A stretch of DNA of 59,749 nt from Alphaproteobacteria bacterium (GCA_016124645.1 WGNE01000013.1:1-59749), one strand, 5' to 3'. Shown: positions 17,702-26,635, numbered from the stretch's first letter. Numbers and translations are program-made. The notes: generated by a model from the letters alone, not told the origin.

Positions 17702-18298
17702 TTAACGACGCGGGGCGGCGATTTTCATCTGCCCCGGGTTGCCGATTTGCTGGCCGTGCACCACGACCGCGCCGGGCGTGCTGATTTTCACGTCCGCGCC
17801 GACATGTCCGGTGACGGTGACGGCGGCTTCGCTGTCGTTGTACTTCAGCCCATCGACGACGGTATGGTCGCAACCGGTGAACTTGTAGGAATAGTTGAAC
17901 TTGCCCGCCATGAAGTCGTAGCCGTAGCAAAAATCGGGGTAGTTCTCGTTATGCGTGGCAATCGGCTGGGAAACGTCGATGCGGTCGCCCTTGCCGAGGT
18001 CGCCGTTGACCGTCAGCTTGCCGTCGGTCACGTGGATGCTGACATTGTCGGGCACGCTGCCGTCGATGGTCAGGCGGCCGGTGGCGCGGTAGCTCTGGTC
18101 CGCCTTCAGCGCGCTGGCGGAAATGCGCGTGGTGTATTGCTGCGGGCCGCCGTTGAAAACCTGCTCCGTCGCCGTTGTGCCGTGCAGGTCTGCGGTTTTC
18201 GCCTGCGGGCCGATCTGGTTGCTGCAGCCGGCCATGCCGCCCGCGGCGGCGGCAAAGGCGAGAACGAGAGCGGATTTCCTGAAGAAGCTATGTTTCAT
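17702..18298 (-). CDS. Hypothetical lipoprotein, beta-rich
   Basis: 198 residues. Signal peptide with lipobox MAGCSN (Cys25). The mature part is dominated by repeating beta strands: 'GRLTIDGSVPDNVSIHVTDG', 'KLTVNGDLGKGDRIDV', 'EAAVTVTGHVGADVKI', 'GAVVVHGQQIG'. This periodicity resembles right-handed beta-helix or adhesin-like domains of the putative auto-transporter (DUF2807) kind. That fold is an inference. It is divergent from another small lipoprotein at 18547 across an AT-rich gap. Confidence 0.65.
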   Translation of the reverse strand: MKHSFFRKSALVLAFAAAAGGMAGCSNQIGPQAKTADLHGTTATEQVFNGGPQQYTTRISASALKADQSYRATGRLTIDGSVPDNVSIHVTDGKLTVNGDLGKGDRIDVSQPIATHNENYPDFCYGYDFMAGKFNYSYKFTGCDHTVVDGLKYNDSEAAVTVTGHVGADVKISTPGAVVVHGQQIGNPGQMKIAAPRR

Positions 18299-18467
18299 CT
18301 TTCTACCTATTGTTAAAACTATATTTCTTTAAGATTATGATATCAGAAAGATTATTACTCATCTAGCGAAACCGGATAACATATTGTTGCTGCTTGAAAA
18401 TCCGCCGCGCGGCGGGCGGAGGCCGGGGCGAATCATGTTTCCGGCCCCGCTTTCACGCCGCTTTCGC

Positions 18468-18496
18468 TTGACGGAAATTCACATAAATCATAAAAT
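18468..18496 (+). promoter_or_regulatory. Strong sigma-70-like promoter for the 18547 lipoprotein
   Basis: TTGACG (18468-18473), exactly 17 bases, TAAAAT (18491-18496), about 50 bases before the start. The leader that follows is A/G-rich with repeated GTAGAGAAA words and supplies a purine-rich ribosome-binding region. Confidence 0.65.
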
Positions 18497-18546
18497 TTGC
18501 GCGTATAGAAAAAGTAGAGAAAATGTAGAGAAAGAGAGAAACGAAG

Positions 18547-18915
18547 ATGAAAAAATCTTTTCGCAAAGTCGCCGGCATCGGTTTGCTGGCAAGCGCCGCC
18601 CTCCTCGGCGGCTGCCACAACGCTCCCACCTCCTCCTATACCGTGCAGGCGACCGACAAGACCGAGGTCAGCGTGCAAGCCCCCGCCAACAGCAACCTCG
18701 TGACCGTGACGATGAAGGACGGCAAGACGATGACCTGCGTGCAGTCCTACAACCAGGCCGCGGGCAGCTACACCGACGAATCGAAACTCACCTGCCCCGT
18801 CACCAAGGCGACGAGCGACCAGCGCATCAAGGCCGAACAGCAGCGCGCCAAGCAAAACGCACAGGACGACGACGATGCCGCCGTCATGATGATGATGAGC
18901 GCCACGATGAATTAA
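18547..18915 (+). CDS. Small lipoprotein with Asp- and Met-rich tail
   Basis: 122 residues, not a recognised family. Lipobox LLGGCHN (Cys23). Mature region 30-85 is beta-rich with two cysteines (in MTCVQS and LTCPVT) likely to pair. Residues 90-108 are a charged helix. The C-terminus is DDDDAAVMMMMSATMN, encoded by an ATG tandem repeat. Met clusters can bind Cu(I) or Ag(I), but this one may only reflect repeat slippage. A good promoter lies directly upstream. Divergent from the lipoprotein gene at 17702-18298. Confidence 0.65.
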   Translation: MKKSFRKVAGIGLLASAALLGGCHNAPTSSYTVQATDKTEVSVQAPANSNLVTVTMKDGKTMTCVQSYNQAAGSYTDESKLTCPVTKATSDQRIKAEQQRAKQNAQDDDDAAVMMMMSATMN

Positions 18916-18942
18916 TCAAAATTCCGGGCTTGCTTCGCCCCG

Positions 18943-20631
18943 CTACTCGCTGATGATCCCTTCGCGGATCAGCAACGCGCGGCGCGAAAGCTTGCCGACC
19001 GCGGTCTTGGGCAGCGGCGTGTCCGATATGACGATGCGGCGCGGCACTTCCGTGGCGGAAAGACGGTCGCGCAGGAAGGCGCGCAGCGTGCTTTCGCTCA
19101 CCGCCTCGCCCGCGCGCAGCTTCACCCAGGCTTGCACGGTCTCGCCGCGCAGCTTGTCGGGCACGCCCGCGACGATGCATTCCTCGACCGCGGGGTGGGT
19201 ATAAAGCGCCTCTTCCACGTGGCGCGGATAGACGTTGAAGCCGCCCACCAGAATGAGGTCTTTCACGCGATCGACGATGGTGACGAAGCCGCCCGCGTCC
19301 ATATAGCCGACGTCGCCGGTGTGCAGCCGGCCGTTCTTGATGACGGCGGCGGTTTCCTCCGCCTGCTTGTAATAGCCCTTCATCATCTGCGGGCCGGAAA
19401 CGCAGATCTCGCCCTTCTCGCCGGGCTTCAGGACGGTTTTCCCGTCCTCGAGGCTCACGACCTCCACCACCGTGCCCGGCACGGGCAGGCCGATGGAGCC
19501 GAGCTTGGCTTTTTCCGTCAGCGGGTTGCAGGTGGCGACGGGGGAGAATTCGGTAAGCCCGTAGCCTTCCGCCACCAGTTTCGCCTTCGTGCGCGTCTCA
19601 AAGACGCGCTTGACGTCGCCGGGCAGCGGCGCGCCGCCGGAAAGGCAGAACTTGAAGCAGGAAAAATCATACTCCGAAATGCGGCTGTCGTTGGCGAGGG
19701 CGATGTACATCGTCGGCACCGCCGCGATATAGGCGGGGCGCTCGTTCTTCACGATGTCGAGGATTTCCGGCACGTTGAAACCCGGCAGAAGGAAAAGCGT
19801 CATGCCCTTGGAGATCGCCATGTTCATCACCACCGTCATGGCGAAGACGTGAAACAGCGGCAAGACCGCAATCATGCCGTCTTTCCCCTCTTCCGCGTTG
19901 TGGTACCAGCGGCCGATCTGCAGCGCGTTGGCGATGACGTTGCGGTGCGAGAGCATCGCGCCCTTGGGGATGCCGGTGGTGCCGCCGGTGTATTGCAGCA
20001 CGGCGATGTCTTCATCCGCATCGATATCGACGGGCTTCACCGCGCCGTCGTTGGCGGCAAGCTCGCTGAACCAGACATGCGCGTCGCCCTGCGGCAAATC
20101 CGCGGGACGCGCGGCATCAAGGTCGCCCGAGGAGGGACAGACGATGAGGGTCTTCAGCCCCTCGCCCGCCAGCAGGCCCGCGGCCTTTTCCAGCAGCGCG
20201 GGCGCGTCCAGCGTAACGAGGAAGGCGGTTTCGCTGTCCACCGCCTGCAGGGCGAGGTCGCGCGGCGTATAGGCGGGGTTGTAGTTCACCACCGTCGCGC
20301 CGGTCTTCAAGATCGCGTAATACATCAGCACCGAAAAGACGCTGTTGGGCATGAACAGCCCGACCTTCACGCCCTTCTTCACGCCCCTGTCCTGCAGCCC
20401 GCGCGCGGCGCGGCGGGCGCAATCATGCAGCGTCTTGTAGTCGCAGGCATGGAGACCGGAGGATACGGCGCGGCGGTCCGGGTATTTTTCCGCCGCTTGC
20501 TCCAGGAAGGCGAAGACCGATTGCGCGGGAATGTCGATCTGCCAGTCCACGCCGGGCGGATAGTTTTTCAGCCACGGGAAGTCATGAGCTGTGTTCACGG
20601 CGGTTTCATCCTTGCGAAGAGCCTGTGTCAT
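18943..20631 (-). CDS. fadD: Long-chain fatty acid-CoA ligase (second of a tandem pair)
   Basis: 562-residue ANL-superfamily enzyme that activates fatty acids to acyl-CoA through an acyl-AMP. The AMP loop is YTGGTTGIPKGAMLSHRN, the A5 motif GYGLTEFSPVATCNP, the A7/A8 hinge is 'GDVGYMDAGGFVTIVDRVKD', and the A10 lysine lies in LPKTAVGKLSRRAL. No signal peptide, so cytosolic or peripheral on the inner membrane. It follows its paralogue at 20668-22425 by 36 bases on the same strand. The two differ throughout, so they are an old duplication or separately acquired and may differ in chain-length preference. Confidence 0.9.
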   Translation of the reverse strand: MTQALRKDETAVNTAHDFPWLKNYPPGVDWQIDIPAQSVFAFLEQAAEKYPDRRAVSSGLHACDYKTLHDCARRAARGLQDRGVKKGVKVGLFMPNSVFSVLMYYAILKTGATVVNYNPAYTPRDLALQAVDSETAFLVTLDAPALLEKAAGLLAGEGLKTLIVCPSSGDLDAARPADLPQGDAHVWFSELAANDGAVKPVDIDADEDIAVLQYTGGTTGIPKGAMLSHRNVIANALQIGRWYHNAEEGKDGMIAVLPLFHVFAMTVVMNMAISKGMTLFLLPGFNVPEILDIVKNERPAYIAAVPTMYIALANDSRISEYDFSCFKFCLSGGAPLPGDVKRVFETRTKAKLVAEGYGLTEFSPVATCNPLTEKAKLGSIGLPVPGTVVEVVSLEDGKTVLKPGEKGEICVSGPQMMKGYYKQAEETAAVIKNGRLHTGDVGYMDAGGFVTIVDRVKDLILVGGFNVYPRHVEEALYTHPAVEECIVAGVPDKLRGETVQAWVKLRAGEAVSESTLRAFLRDRLSATEVPRRIVISDTPLPKTAVGKLSRRALLIREGIISE

Positions 20632-20667
20632 TCGTTGCAGTCCTTTTTTAAAAATTCATATGCCGCT

Positions 20668-22425
20668 TTAAGCGCGCGTGATGCCTTCCTGCTCCAAGAG
20701 GTCCTTGCGCGAGAGCTTGCCGACCGCCGTTTTGGGCAGCGGCGTATCGCGCAGGATGATCTTGCGCGGCACCTCGATGGGGGAGACCTTGTCGATGAGG
20801 AATTCTTTCAGCGCGTCGGCGGAAACGTTTTTTCCGGCGGCGGGCTTCACCCATGCCCAGACGGTCTCGCCGCGCTCGTCGTCGGGCACGCCGGCGACGA
20901 TGCATTCCTCCACGGCGGGGTGCAGGTAGATCGCCTCCTCCACCATGCGCGGATAGACGTTGTAACCGCGAACGATGATCAGATCCTTGATGCGATCGAC
21001 GAGGTGCAGGTAGCCCTGTTCGTCGAGGTAGCCGACGTCGCCCGTATGCAGGCGGCCGCTGCGGATGACTTCCTGCGTCGCTTCCGGCTTGTTGTAATAG
21101 CCCTTCATGACCTGCGGGCCGGTGATGCAGACCTCGCCCTTCTCGCCCAGCGGCAGCACGGTCTCGCCGTCCTCGCGGCTGACGATCTCGACGATGGTGC
21201 CCGGCACAGGCTGGCCGACGGAGCCCGGCTTCTTCACGCCCTGCGAGGGGTTGAAGGTCGCGCCGGGGGAGCTTTCGGTCAGGCCGTAGCCTTCCGCCAG
21301 CGCGGGGGAGCCGGTGCGCTGCTCGAACAGGCGCAGCACGTCCATCGGCATCGGCGCGCCGCCGGTGATGCAATAGCGCAGGCAGGTGAAATCGTGGTTC
21401 TCGGTTTCCGGCGCATTCGCAATCGCCCCGAAAACGGCGGGCACGGCGGGAAACAGCGTGGGGCGGTGCTTGTCCACGGCCTTGAAGACCTCATCGAGGT
21501 CGAATTTCGGGAAGAGGATGATCTTCAGCCCCGCGTGGATGGAGACGTTCATCACCACCGTCATGGCGAAGACGTGGAACATCGGCAGCACGCCGATGAT
21601 GCTGTCCTTGCCGGCCTTCAGGTCGCCGATCCAGTTCACGATCTGCTGCATGTTGGCGTAGAGGTTTTCATGGGTCAGCATCGCGCCCTTGGGGATGCCG
21701 GTGGTGCCGCCGGTATATTGCAGCACGGCCACGTCCTCGCGCACGTCGATACTGACGGGCGCGGGACGGCCCCAGTTATCGACGACATCGGCGAAGGAAA
21801 TGAAACGCCCGTCCTGATAGCGGCTGTCCTGCGCGCCGCCGCCGGTGCCGCGGTTCCTGAAACGCGCGACGATGTTCTTCGGAAACGGCAGCGCCGCCGC
21901 ATAGGGGCATGTGATGACTTTCTTGAGGTTCGAATCCGAAAGCATCCGGTCCATCTTCTCGCACAGCCCCTGCTGGTCGAGGGTGACCATGATCTCGGTT
22001 TCGGAATCGTTGATCTGCCCGGCCAGCTCGCGGTCGGCGTAAAGCGGGTTGTAGTTCACCACCGTGCCGCCCGCCTTCATGATGCCGAAGTAGAACATGA
22101 TGGAATAAGGCGTGTTGGGCAGGAACAGCCCGACCTTGGTGCCGCGCGTCACGCCGAGGCGCTGCAGGCCTTCGGCCACGCAGTCGCTCATCTTCGCCAT
22201 CTGCGCGTAGCTCCAACGCTTGCCGAGGAAGTCGCACAGCGTGTTGTTCGCGTATTTTTTCGCCGCATCGTCGAGCAGGGAGAAAAGCGGTTTCGTTTCA
22301 ATCGGCGCGCGCCAGGAGATGTTTTCCGGGTAGTGGTTTTCCCAGACCCATTTGCCATCCTCGAATTGCGGTCTTGCGGGGGCGGGGGTTTCTTCGGCGA
22401 TGCGCGCGGCGTTTGAAAGCGACAT
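20668..22425 (-). CDS. fadD: Long-chain fatty acid-CoA ligase (first of a tandem pair)
   Basis: 585 residues with the same domain order as its neighbour: an N-terminal 'WENHYPENISWRAPIETKPL', AMP loop YTGGTTGIPKGAMLTHEN, GYGLTESSPGATFNPS, GDVGYLDEQGYLHLVDRIKD and C-terminal catalytic Lys in LPKTAVGKLSRKDLL. It is about 20 residues longer than the downstream copy through an insertion near residues 195-215 ('FRNRGTGGGAQDSRY') between the N-terminal subdomains. It is preceded by an AT-rich gap of about 165 bases containing an 18-bp palindrome. Confidence 0.92.
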   Translation of the reverse strand: MSLSNAARIAEETPAPARPQFEDGKWVWENHYPENISWRAPIETKPLFSLLDDAAKKYANNTLCDFLGKRWSYAQMAKMSDCVAEGLQRLGVTRGTKVGLFLPNTPYSIMFYFGIMKAGGTVVNYNPLYADRELAGQINDSETEIMVTLDQQGLCEKMDRMLSDSNLKKVITCPYAAALPFPKNIVARFRNRGTGGGAQDSRYQDGRFISFADVVDNWGRPAPVSIDVREDVAVLQYTGGTTGIPKGAMLTHENLYANMQQIVNWIGDLKAGKDSIIGVLPMFHVFAMTVVMNVSIHAGLKIILFPKFDLDEVFKAVDKHRPTLFPAVPAVFGAIANAPETENHDFTCLRYCITGGAPMPMDVLRLFEQRTGSPALAEGYGLTESSPGATFNPSQGVKKPGSVGQPVPGTIVEIVSREDGETVLPLGEKGEVCITGPQVMKGYYNKPEATQEVIRSGRLHTGDVGYLDEQGYLHLVDRIKDLIIVRGYNVYPRMVEEAIYLHPAVEECIVAGVPDDERGETVWAWVKPAAGKNVSADALKEFLIDKVSPIEVPRKIILRDTPLPKTAVGKLSRKDLLEQEGITRA

Positions 22426-22575
22426 GGATATTTTTTCTCCGTCATGGGGGACGGCGCTTGCGGCGCGCTGGAAAACAGCGGGATGCGCCGCGCGGCGTCC
22501 TTATAAAATAAAAAGATGCGAAATACACTATACGCATTTCGTTTGTGTTCTTACAGACTCTAATCGGGTAAATTT

Positions 22576-22593
22576 GTTACAAGCTTATGTAAC
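22576..22593. promoter_or_regulatory. Palindrome upstream of the acyl-CoA ligase pair
   Basis: GTTACA (22576-22581), 6-base centre, TGTAAC (22588-22593). The element touches the stop codon of the 22593 gene and lies about 150 bases upstream of the first ligase. Could be an operator; no regulator gene is adjacent. Confidence 0.3.
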
Positions 22594-23150
22594 TAAGCGT
22601 GGCGGGACGGGGCTTTTTGGCGTTTTTGCCCGCGCTGCGCCGCAGCAAAAGCGGCGATATTCGCGCGGCGGTAGGCGGCGAGGTTTTGCGCCCCCAGTTT
22701 TTCCGTCACGCGGTCGATGATGATTTGCGCGCGCTTGGAGGGTTTTTGCTGCGGCTGCATGAAGCCGGTGTTGTGGCCCTTCTCATAGGGATAGGCCTCG
22801 GGGTATTGCCCCGCCGTCACGTCGAAGATTGCGCCCGCGCCGCGCTTGCCGTCCTTCGGCCCCTTGATCCACCAGTGGGTTTCCTTGCGCCAGCCCTTTT
22901 GCAGCGCGGGGGCGACCTCGCCTTTGAAGACCATCTCGCCCGCATCATTGGCCGCATAGCCGCAGACCACGGGCATGAAGCCCGCCTGCTTGCCGCCCGC
23001 GATGTGATAGAAAGCCTCCGACGCCACGGCGCAATGGCCGGTTTCGGGCGGATCGTCCGACGAAAGCAGTTCGCGGTACTTCTTTTCCAGCAGCTCGGGC
23101 GAAAGGCTCGCGATGATCGCGCGCTTGATGTCGCGGAATGTCAGGGCCAT
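22593..23150 (-). CDS. Phage-type protein with putative Cys-His-Asp triad
   Basis: 185 residues. Conserved blocks are GHCAVASEAFYHIAGGK, THWWIKGP, AIFDVTAGQY and KPSKRAQIIIDRV. This set (GHCxVASEAxYH, THW, DxTAxQ, PSKRAQ) matches my memory of an uncharacterised family found mostly in tailed phages and prophages. The Cys, His and Asp order is that of papain/transglutaminase-like enzymes, but activity is unproven. ATG at 23150 is chosen; an upstream in-frame ATG at 23183 lies in AT-rich promoter-like DNA without a ribosome-binding site. No other phage genes are nearby. Confidence 0.65.
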   Translation of the reverse strand: MALTFRDIKRAIIASLSPELLEKKYRELLSSDDPPETGHCAVASEAFYHIAGGKQAGFMPVVCGYAANDAGEMVFKGEVAPALQKGWRKETHWWIKGPKDGKRGAGAIFDVTAGQYPEAYPYEKGHNTGFMQPQQKPSKRAQIIIDRVTEKLGAQNLAAYRRANIAAFAAAQRGQKRQKAPSRHA

Positions 23151-23275
23151 GGTGCCTGCCTGTTGCGGTGAAAACGGATGCATCTATACATAATATAGTT
23201 TCAGTCTTCTGGCAATTACGGATTTTCGCTTTTAATATCAAAGCACTGAGTGGCAATCTTCCCATAAGGGCCGGA

Positions 23276-23305
23276 TTGACATATGCGCCTTGCGCCCAGT
23301 ATAGT
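23276..23305 (+). promoter_or_regulatory. Sigma-70 promoter for the 23394 gene
   Basis: TTGACA (23276-23281), 18 bases, TATAGT (23300-23305). Both hexamers are near consensus. Transcription would start near 23312, which rules out the upstream in-frame ATG at 23283 as the translation start. Confidence 0.65.
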
Positions 23306-23393
23306 CAGCCCAGATCAATTTAACGCTTTTCGGCCTGCAGGCCTGCCCGGATTTTCTCGAAACCGCGCGGCCCTTCGCCACGGAGATGGACGG

Positions 23394-24614
23394 ATGTTCG
23401 AGCCCATGAAGAAATTTTTCAAATCCGACGAGAAGGTCTCCGAAGAGATTTCGAATTCGCCCGGCGTCAATATCGACGGTTTCGAGAGCCTGATCTCCCT
23501 GCCCGAGCCCACGCGGCAGGATCGCCGCTTCGCCCGCAAGATGAAAAGCGCGGATAGCGAGACCGTCGCGCGCGAGCTGGGCGGCGCCATCGCAAGGGGC
23601 GAGAACTGGCGCGTGTGGTACCTGCTCAACCGTCCGCGAAAACTGGAGCGCGACGGGCTGCGCGGGATCTTCACCGGCAAGCTGAAAAGCACCGGCTTCG
23701 AAGGCGGGGAACGCGTGGAGCGCGCCCTTGCCAGCGCCGCCGCTTTCGAAAACCCCACCGCCGCCTATCTGCTTTTGAAATTCGCGGAGAACAACCCGCC
23801 GCCCGGCGCCCCGTTCGAAATTCACGGCCCCGCGATTTCCCCGCAGGACGACAACCGCCAGCGGCTGGAAAACCTGACGCTGAAAGCGCTGCAGGGGGCC
23901 GCCATCGAGCGCGGGGAGAAAACCTTCGCCCTGCTGGCGCATAACTTCGCGCGGCTGGCGGGCGCGCATCCCGCGGGTTCCGTGCACGTCATGGCGCATG
24001 AAAGCAACATGAAGCAGGTCGCCCTCACCGCCGCCGCGGCGGACAAGCACGTCCACCTCGACGCGCTGCACGCCGAAAAGCTGCTGACCCCGCCGCAATT
24101 CGTCGAGGCCTTCATGGGCAGCTTTTTGAACGACGGGCTTTTCATGCACGAGGACGACGCCCCGGCTTCCAAGCTGCGCAAGCCCTTCCTGTCATGGCTG
24201 ATGAACAAGGGCTTCGTCGATGAGACCTTCGCCGACCAGGCCGCAACCGTCGAGGTCCGCGTGGCCGACGCGAAGAAGTTCAACGAGGAAGCGCGCAAGA
24301 AGGGCTGGAAGGAAAGCACCCGCACCATCGAGACCGCGGACGGGCAGACCCACGAACCCGGCGCGGAACAGGTCGAGATCTCGCGCACCGACAGCCGCAC
24401 GGGCAAGGTTCTGACTTACGTCTTCAACTACACCGCGCAGGCCGCCTTCCTCATCAAGGGCGCGCTGCAAAACCGCGTGCCGCTGGAAAAGCTGCCCGAG
24501 CAGGACCTCGTCGAGGAAGGCCGCGCCTTCCTTGAAAGCTGCCGCCCGGAAACGCCGGAGCTGACATGGGAAAAGGGCAAGCCTTTCCGCCTGCAGCTCA
24601 AGCCTTCGCCTTAA
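23394..24614 (+). CDS. Hypothetical soluble protein, 406 aa
   Basis: Not recognised. No signal peptide or membrane helix. The first 30 residues are basic (MFEPMKKFFKSDEKVSEE). Residues 60-270 are mainly helical with short hydrophobic helices ('NPTAAYLLLKFAENN', 'KTFALLAHNFARLAGAHP', 'TPPQFVEAFMGSFLND') reminiscent of degenerate ankyrin or HEAT repeats, which is a guess. The last 120 residues are strand-like and charged. ATG at 23394 has GGAG eight bases upstream and lies downstream of the predicted transcription start. It is followed by a convergent flagellar operon and its terminator. Confidence 0.6.
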   Translation: MFEPMKKFFKSDEKVSEEISNSPGVNIDGFESLISLPEPTRQDRRFARKMKSADSETVARELGGAIARGENWRVWYLLNRPRKLERDGLRGIFTGKLKSTGFEGGERVERALASAAAFENPTAAYLLLKFAENNPPPGAPFEIHGPAISPQDDNRQRLENLTLKALQGAAIERGEKTFALLAHNFARLAGAHPAGSVHVMAHESNMKQVALTAAAADKHVHLDALHAEKLLTPPQFVEAFMGSFLNDGLFMHEDDAPASKLRKPFLSWLMNKGFVDETFADQAATVEVRVADAKKFNEEARKKGWKESTRTIETADGQTHEPGAEQVEISRTDSRTGKVLTYVFNYTAQAAFLIKGALQNRVPLEKLPEQDLVEEGRAFLESCRPETPELTWEKGKPFRLQLKPSP

Positions 24615-24660
24615 AACAGAAACAAATCCCCTCTCCCGTAAACGGGAAAGGGAGCCCTGC

Positions 24661-24687
24661 AAAGAAAAAGGCCGGCTTGCGCCGGCC
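24661..24687 (-). terminator. Rho-independent terminator of the flgF-flgG-flgA-flgH operon
   Basis: GGCCGGC (24670-24676), loop TTGC, GCCGGCC (24681-24687). On the minus strand it is followed by TTTTTCTTT. It sits in the 135-bp gap between the convergent 23394 gene and flgH. A second weaker stem, CTCCCGT-AA-ACGGGA, precedes it. Confidence 0.85.
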
Positions 24688-24749
24688 TCCGGTCATATCG
24701 CCCGGATAAGTTGGGGTGGTCAGGGTTGGTTCCTTGAAATCGCTCCTCT

Positions 24750-25535
24750 TTAGAAGGGGAAGAGCGCGTCGATCAGCTGGTCGCCGTAGCGCGGGGTCTG
24801 GATGTCGCTCATCGTCCCCTTGCCGCCGTAGGAAATGCGCGCTTCCGCGACTTTTTCATACGAGATCGAGTTGTTGTTGAGGATGTCTTCCGGGCGGATG
24901 ACCCCGGCCAGCGTGAGCTGGCGCAATTCGTAGTTCACCCGCACTTCCTGCTGGCCCTTGATGACGAAGTTGCCGTTGGGCAGCACCTGCATGATCATCG
25001 CCGCCAGTTTCAGCTTGATGGTTTCCGTGCGCTTCAGCGTGCCGTCGCCGGTGCTGGAGCTGTCGGAGTTCATGTTGACGAGGTTGCTGGGGTCATAGCC
25101 CTTGGGCAGCACGTGGCCGGGAATGGACTCCCAGCCCAGAAGGTTGGGCAGGCCCTGCGCCTCGGCGTTCTGACGCGTGCGCTCGGTCTTGTTCTTCATG
25201 TCCGCTTCGTCGTCGATGTCGATGAGGACGGTCAGGATGTCGCCGACCTTGCCCGCGCGCTGGTCCTTGAAGAAGGTCTGGCGGTGCGGCTGCCAGAGCG
25301 AGTTGGGGCTGCTTTGCGTCATCTGCTGCTCGGGCATGGGGAAGCTTAAGGGCTTGTAGCCTTTTTTCTGCGTCGGGTTGTCGATATTGCTCAGCGGCGG
25401 CTCGACGCCGATGCGCGAAAGCCTTTCCTCCATCCCCGCGCAGGCGGTCAGCGACAGCATGGCCGCCATGGCCCCCGCGATCACGGCCTTGCGCGAGACG
25501 TTCGCCCAGAAGTCCTTTCTTTTGCTCTTTTTCAT
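24750..25535 (-). CDS. flgH: Flagellar L-ring protein FlgH
   Basis: 261-residue outer-membrane lipoprotein that forms the L-ring around the flagellar rod. Signal peptide with lipobox LTAC, then the family pattern 'PNSLWQPHRQTFFKDQRAGK', VGDILTVLIDIDDEADMKNKT, and the C-terminal 'VRVNYELRQLTLAGVIRPED' and 'ISYGGKGTMSDIQTPRYGDQ'. The ATG at 25535 is preferred over one 30 bases upstream because it starts the basic part of the signal peptide directly. Last gene of the operon; flgI is not adjacent. Confidence 0.94.
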   Translation of the reverse strand: MKKSKRKDFWANVSRKAVIAGAMAAMLSLTACAGMEERLSRIGVEPPLSNIDNPTQKKGYKPLSFPMPEQQMTQSSPNSLWQPHRQTFFKDQRAGKVGDILTVLIDIDDEADMKNKTERTRQNAEAQGLPNLLGWESIPGHVLPKGYDPSNLVNMNSDSSSTGDGTLKRTETIKLKLAAMIMQVLPNGNFVIKGQQEVRVNYELRQLTLAGVIRPEDILNNNSISYEKVAEARISYGGKGTMSDIQTPRYGDQLIDALFPF

Positions 25536-25591
25536 GTTCCCTGATCCCTTTTCTTTTTTGCACATGCGGCTTTTTCGCCGCTTTTTTTAAT

Positions 25592-26611
25592 TTACGTACC
25601 TTGCCCGGCCACGCGCGCGGTGGCGGGGGCGGCGACGGTGACGGTCTTCATGCCCGTGACCACGCCCTGGATAACCTGATTGGAGGAGGTATTGACGACG
25701 CGCACCGTCTCGCCCTCGACGCCGTCCTCCAGCGCCTTGCCCTGCGTGGTCAGCACCATCGTGTCGCTTTTCAGCTGCATGGTGATGGTCTCGCCCTTCT
25801 TGACCAGCGGCGGCTGCACGACGTCGCTGGCGGTGACGGGCTTGAGCGCGGCGATGGCGCGGCGCGGCATCATGCCGATGAGCCGTGCGGCGTCGGTGAT
25901 GACGTTGGCGGAAATGTCGTCGCTGCGGGTATCGACGTAGTCGATGTCCTGCGCGGTGATGATGTCGCCCGCCATGCGCGCGTTCTTCAGCACCGGCACG
26001 GCGGTGACGGCGAATATCCTGCCCGAGACCGCGCGGCGCACGGCGGGCTGCCCGGAAGTTTTTTCAGCGCCTGCCGGGGCGGTGAGCACGGCGGTGAAGC
26101 TGCTGTGCGCCATGTCGTATTTCAGGTTGGAAACCGAAACCGTGGCGGGCGCGCTTTCCGGCAAGTTGAGGGCGAGGTCCGCCTTGTCGAGCGCGACGTC
26201 GAACTTCTGCCCGTCAAGGTCGGCGGCGAGCGCCTTGTCGAGCGCGGCCTCGATCATGAAATGATCGACGACGTGGGAGGAACGGCGGATGACCACCTGC
26301 TCGTGCCCATTTTTCGGATACCAGCCGAGGTTGAAGGCGTCGGAGACGCGCTGCAGGTCGGCGGGGCCGAGGGTGAGCGACTTGCCGTAGGCGGGCGCGG
26401 GGGCGAGGACGTAGCCCGCGTCTTGCGTCACGCCGGAAAACACGTCGCCCACCGTCACGTTGTCGCCGGTGATGACGTTGTCGTATTTCGGCGAAACCCC
26501 TTCCGCCCATGCGCCGTGGACGACGCAGAACGTCATGGCCAGCGCCATCAAGAGGCGGCGGATGCCTGCGGCTTTTATGCTCCGTTGCTGCGTTTTTGCC
26601 TGCCCTGACAT
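25592..26611 (-). CDS. flgA: Flagellar P-ring assembly chaperone FlgA
   Basis: 339-residue periplasmic protein needed for P-ring (FlgI) assembly. Signal peptide to about residue 37 (ends HGAWA), then a SAF-like region ('AGDIITAQDIDYVDTRSDDI', 'ARLIGMMPRRAIAALKPVTA') and the C-terminal 'VKKGETITMQLKSDTMVLTT' typical of FlgA. It is longer than enterobacterial FlgA, as is common in Alphaproteobacteria. ATG at 26611 has GAGGAG at proper spacing; the TTG at 26626 would include that site in the coding region. Confidence 0.9.
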   Translation of the reverse strand: MSGQAKTQQRSIKAAGIRRLLMALAMTFCVVHGAWAEGVSPKYDNVITGDNVTVGDVFSGVTQDAGYVLAPAPAYGKSLTLGPADLQRVSDAFNLGWYPKNGHEQVVIRRSSHVVDHFMIEAALDKALAADLDGQKFDVALDKADLALNLPESAPATVSVSNLKYDMAHSSFTAVLTAPAGAEKTSGQPAVRRAVSGRIFAVTAVPVLKNARMAGDIITAQDIDYVDTRSDDISANVITDAARLIGMMPRRAIAALKPVTASDVVQPPLVKKGETITMQLKSDTMVLTTQGKALEDGVEGETVRVVNTSSNQVIQGVVTGMKTVTVAAPATARVAGQGT

Positions 26612-26635
26612 GGCTTTTCTCCTCAATTCTTACGC

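Noticed and set aside
19132-22416. 1094-codon open frame on the plus strand opposite the two acyl-CoA ligases
   Set aside because: Its product is His/Arg/Ala-rich without domains; it is the antisense shadow of two well-supported genes in GC-rich DNA.
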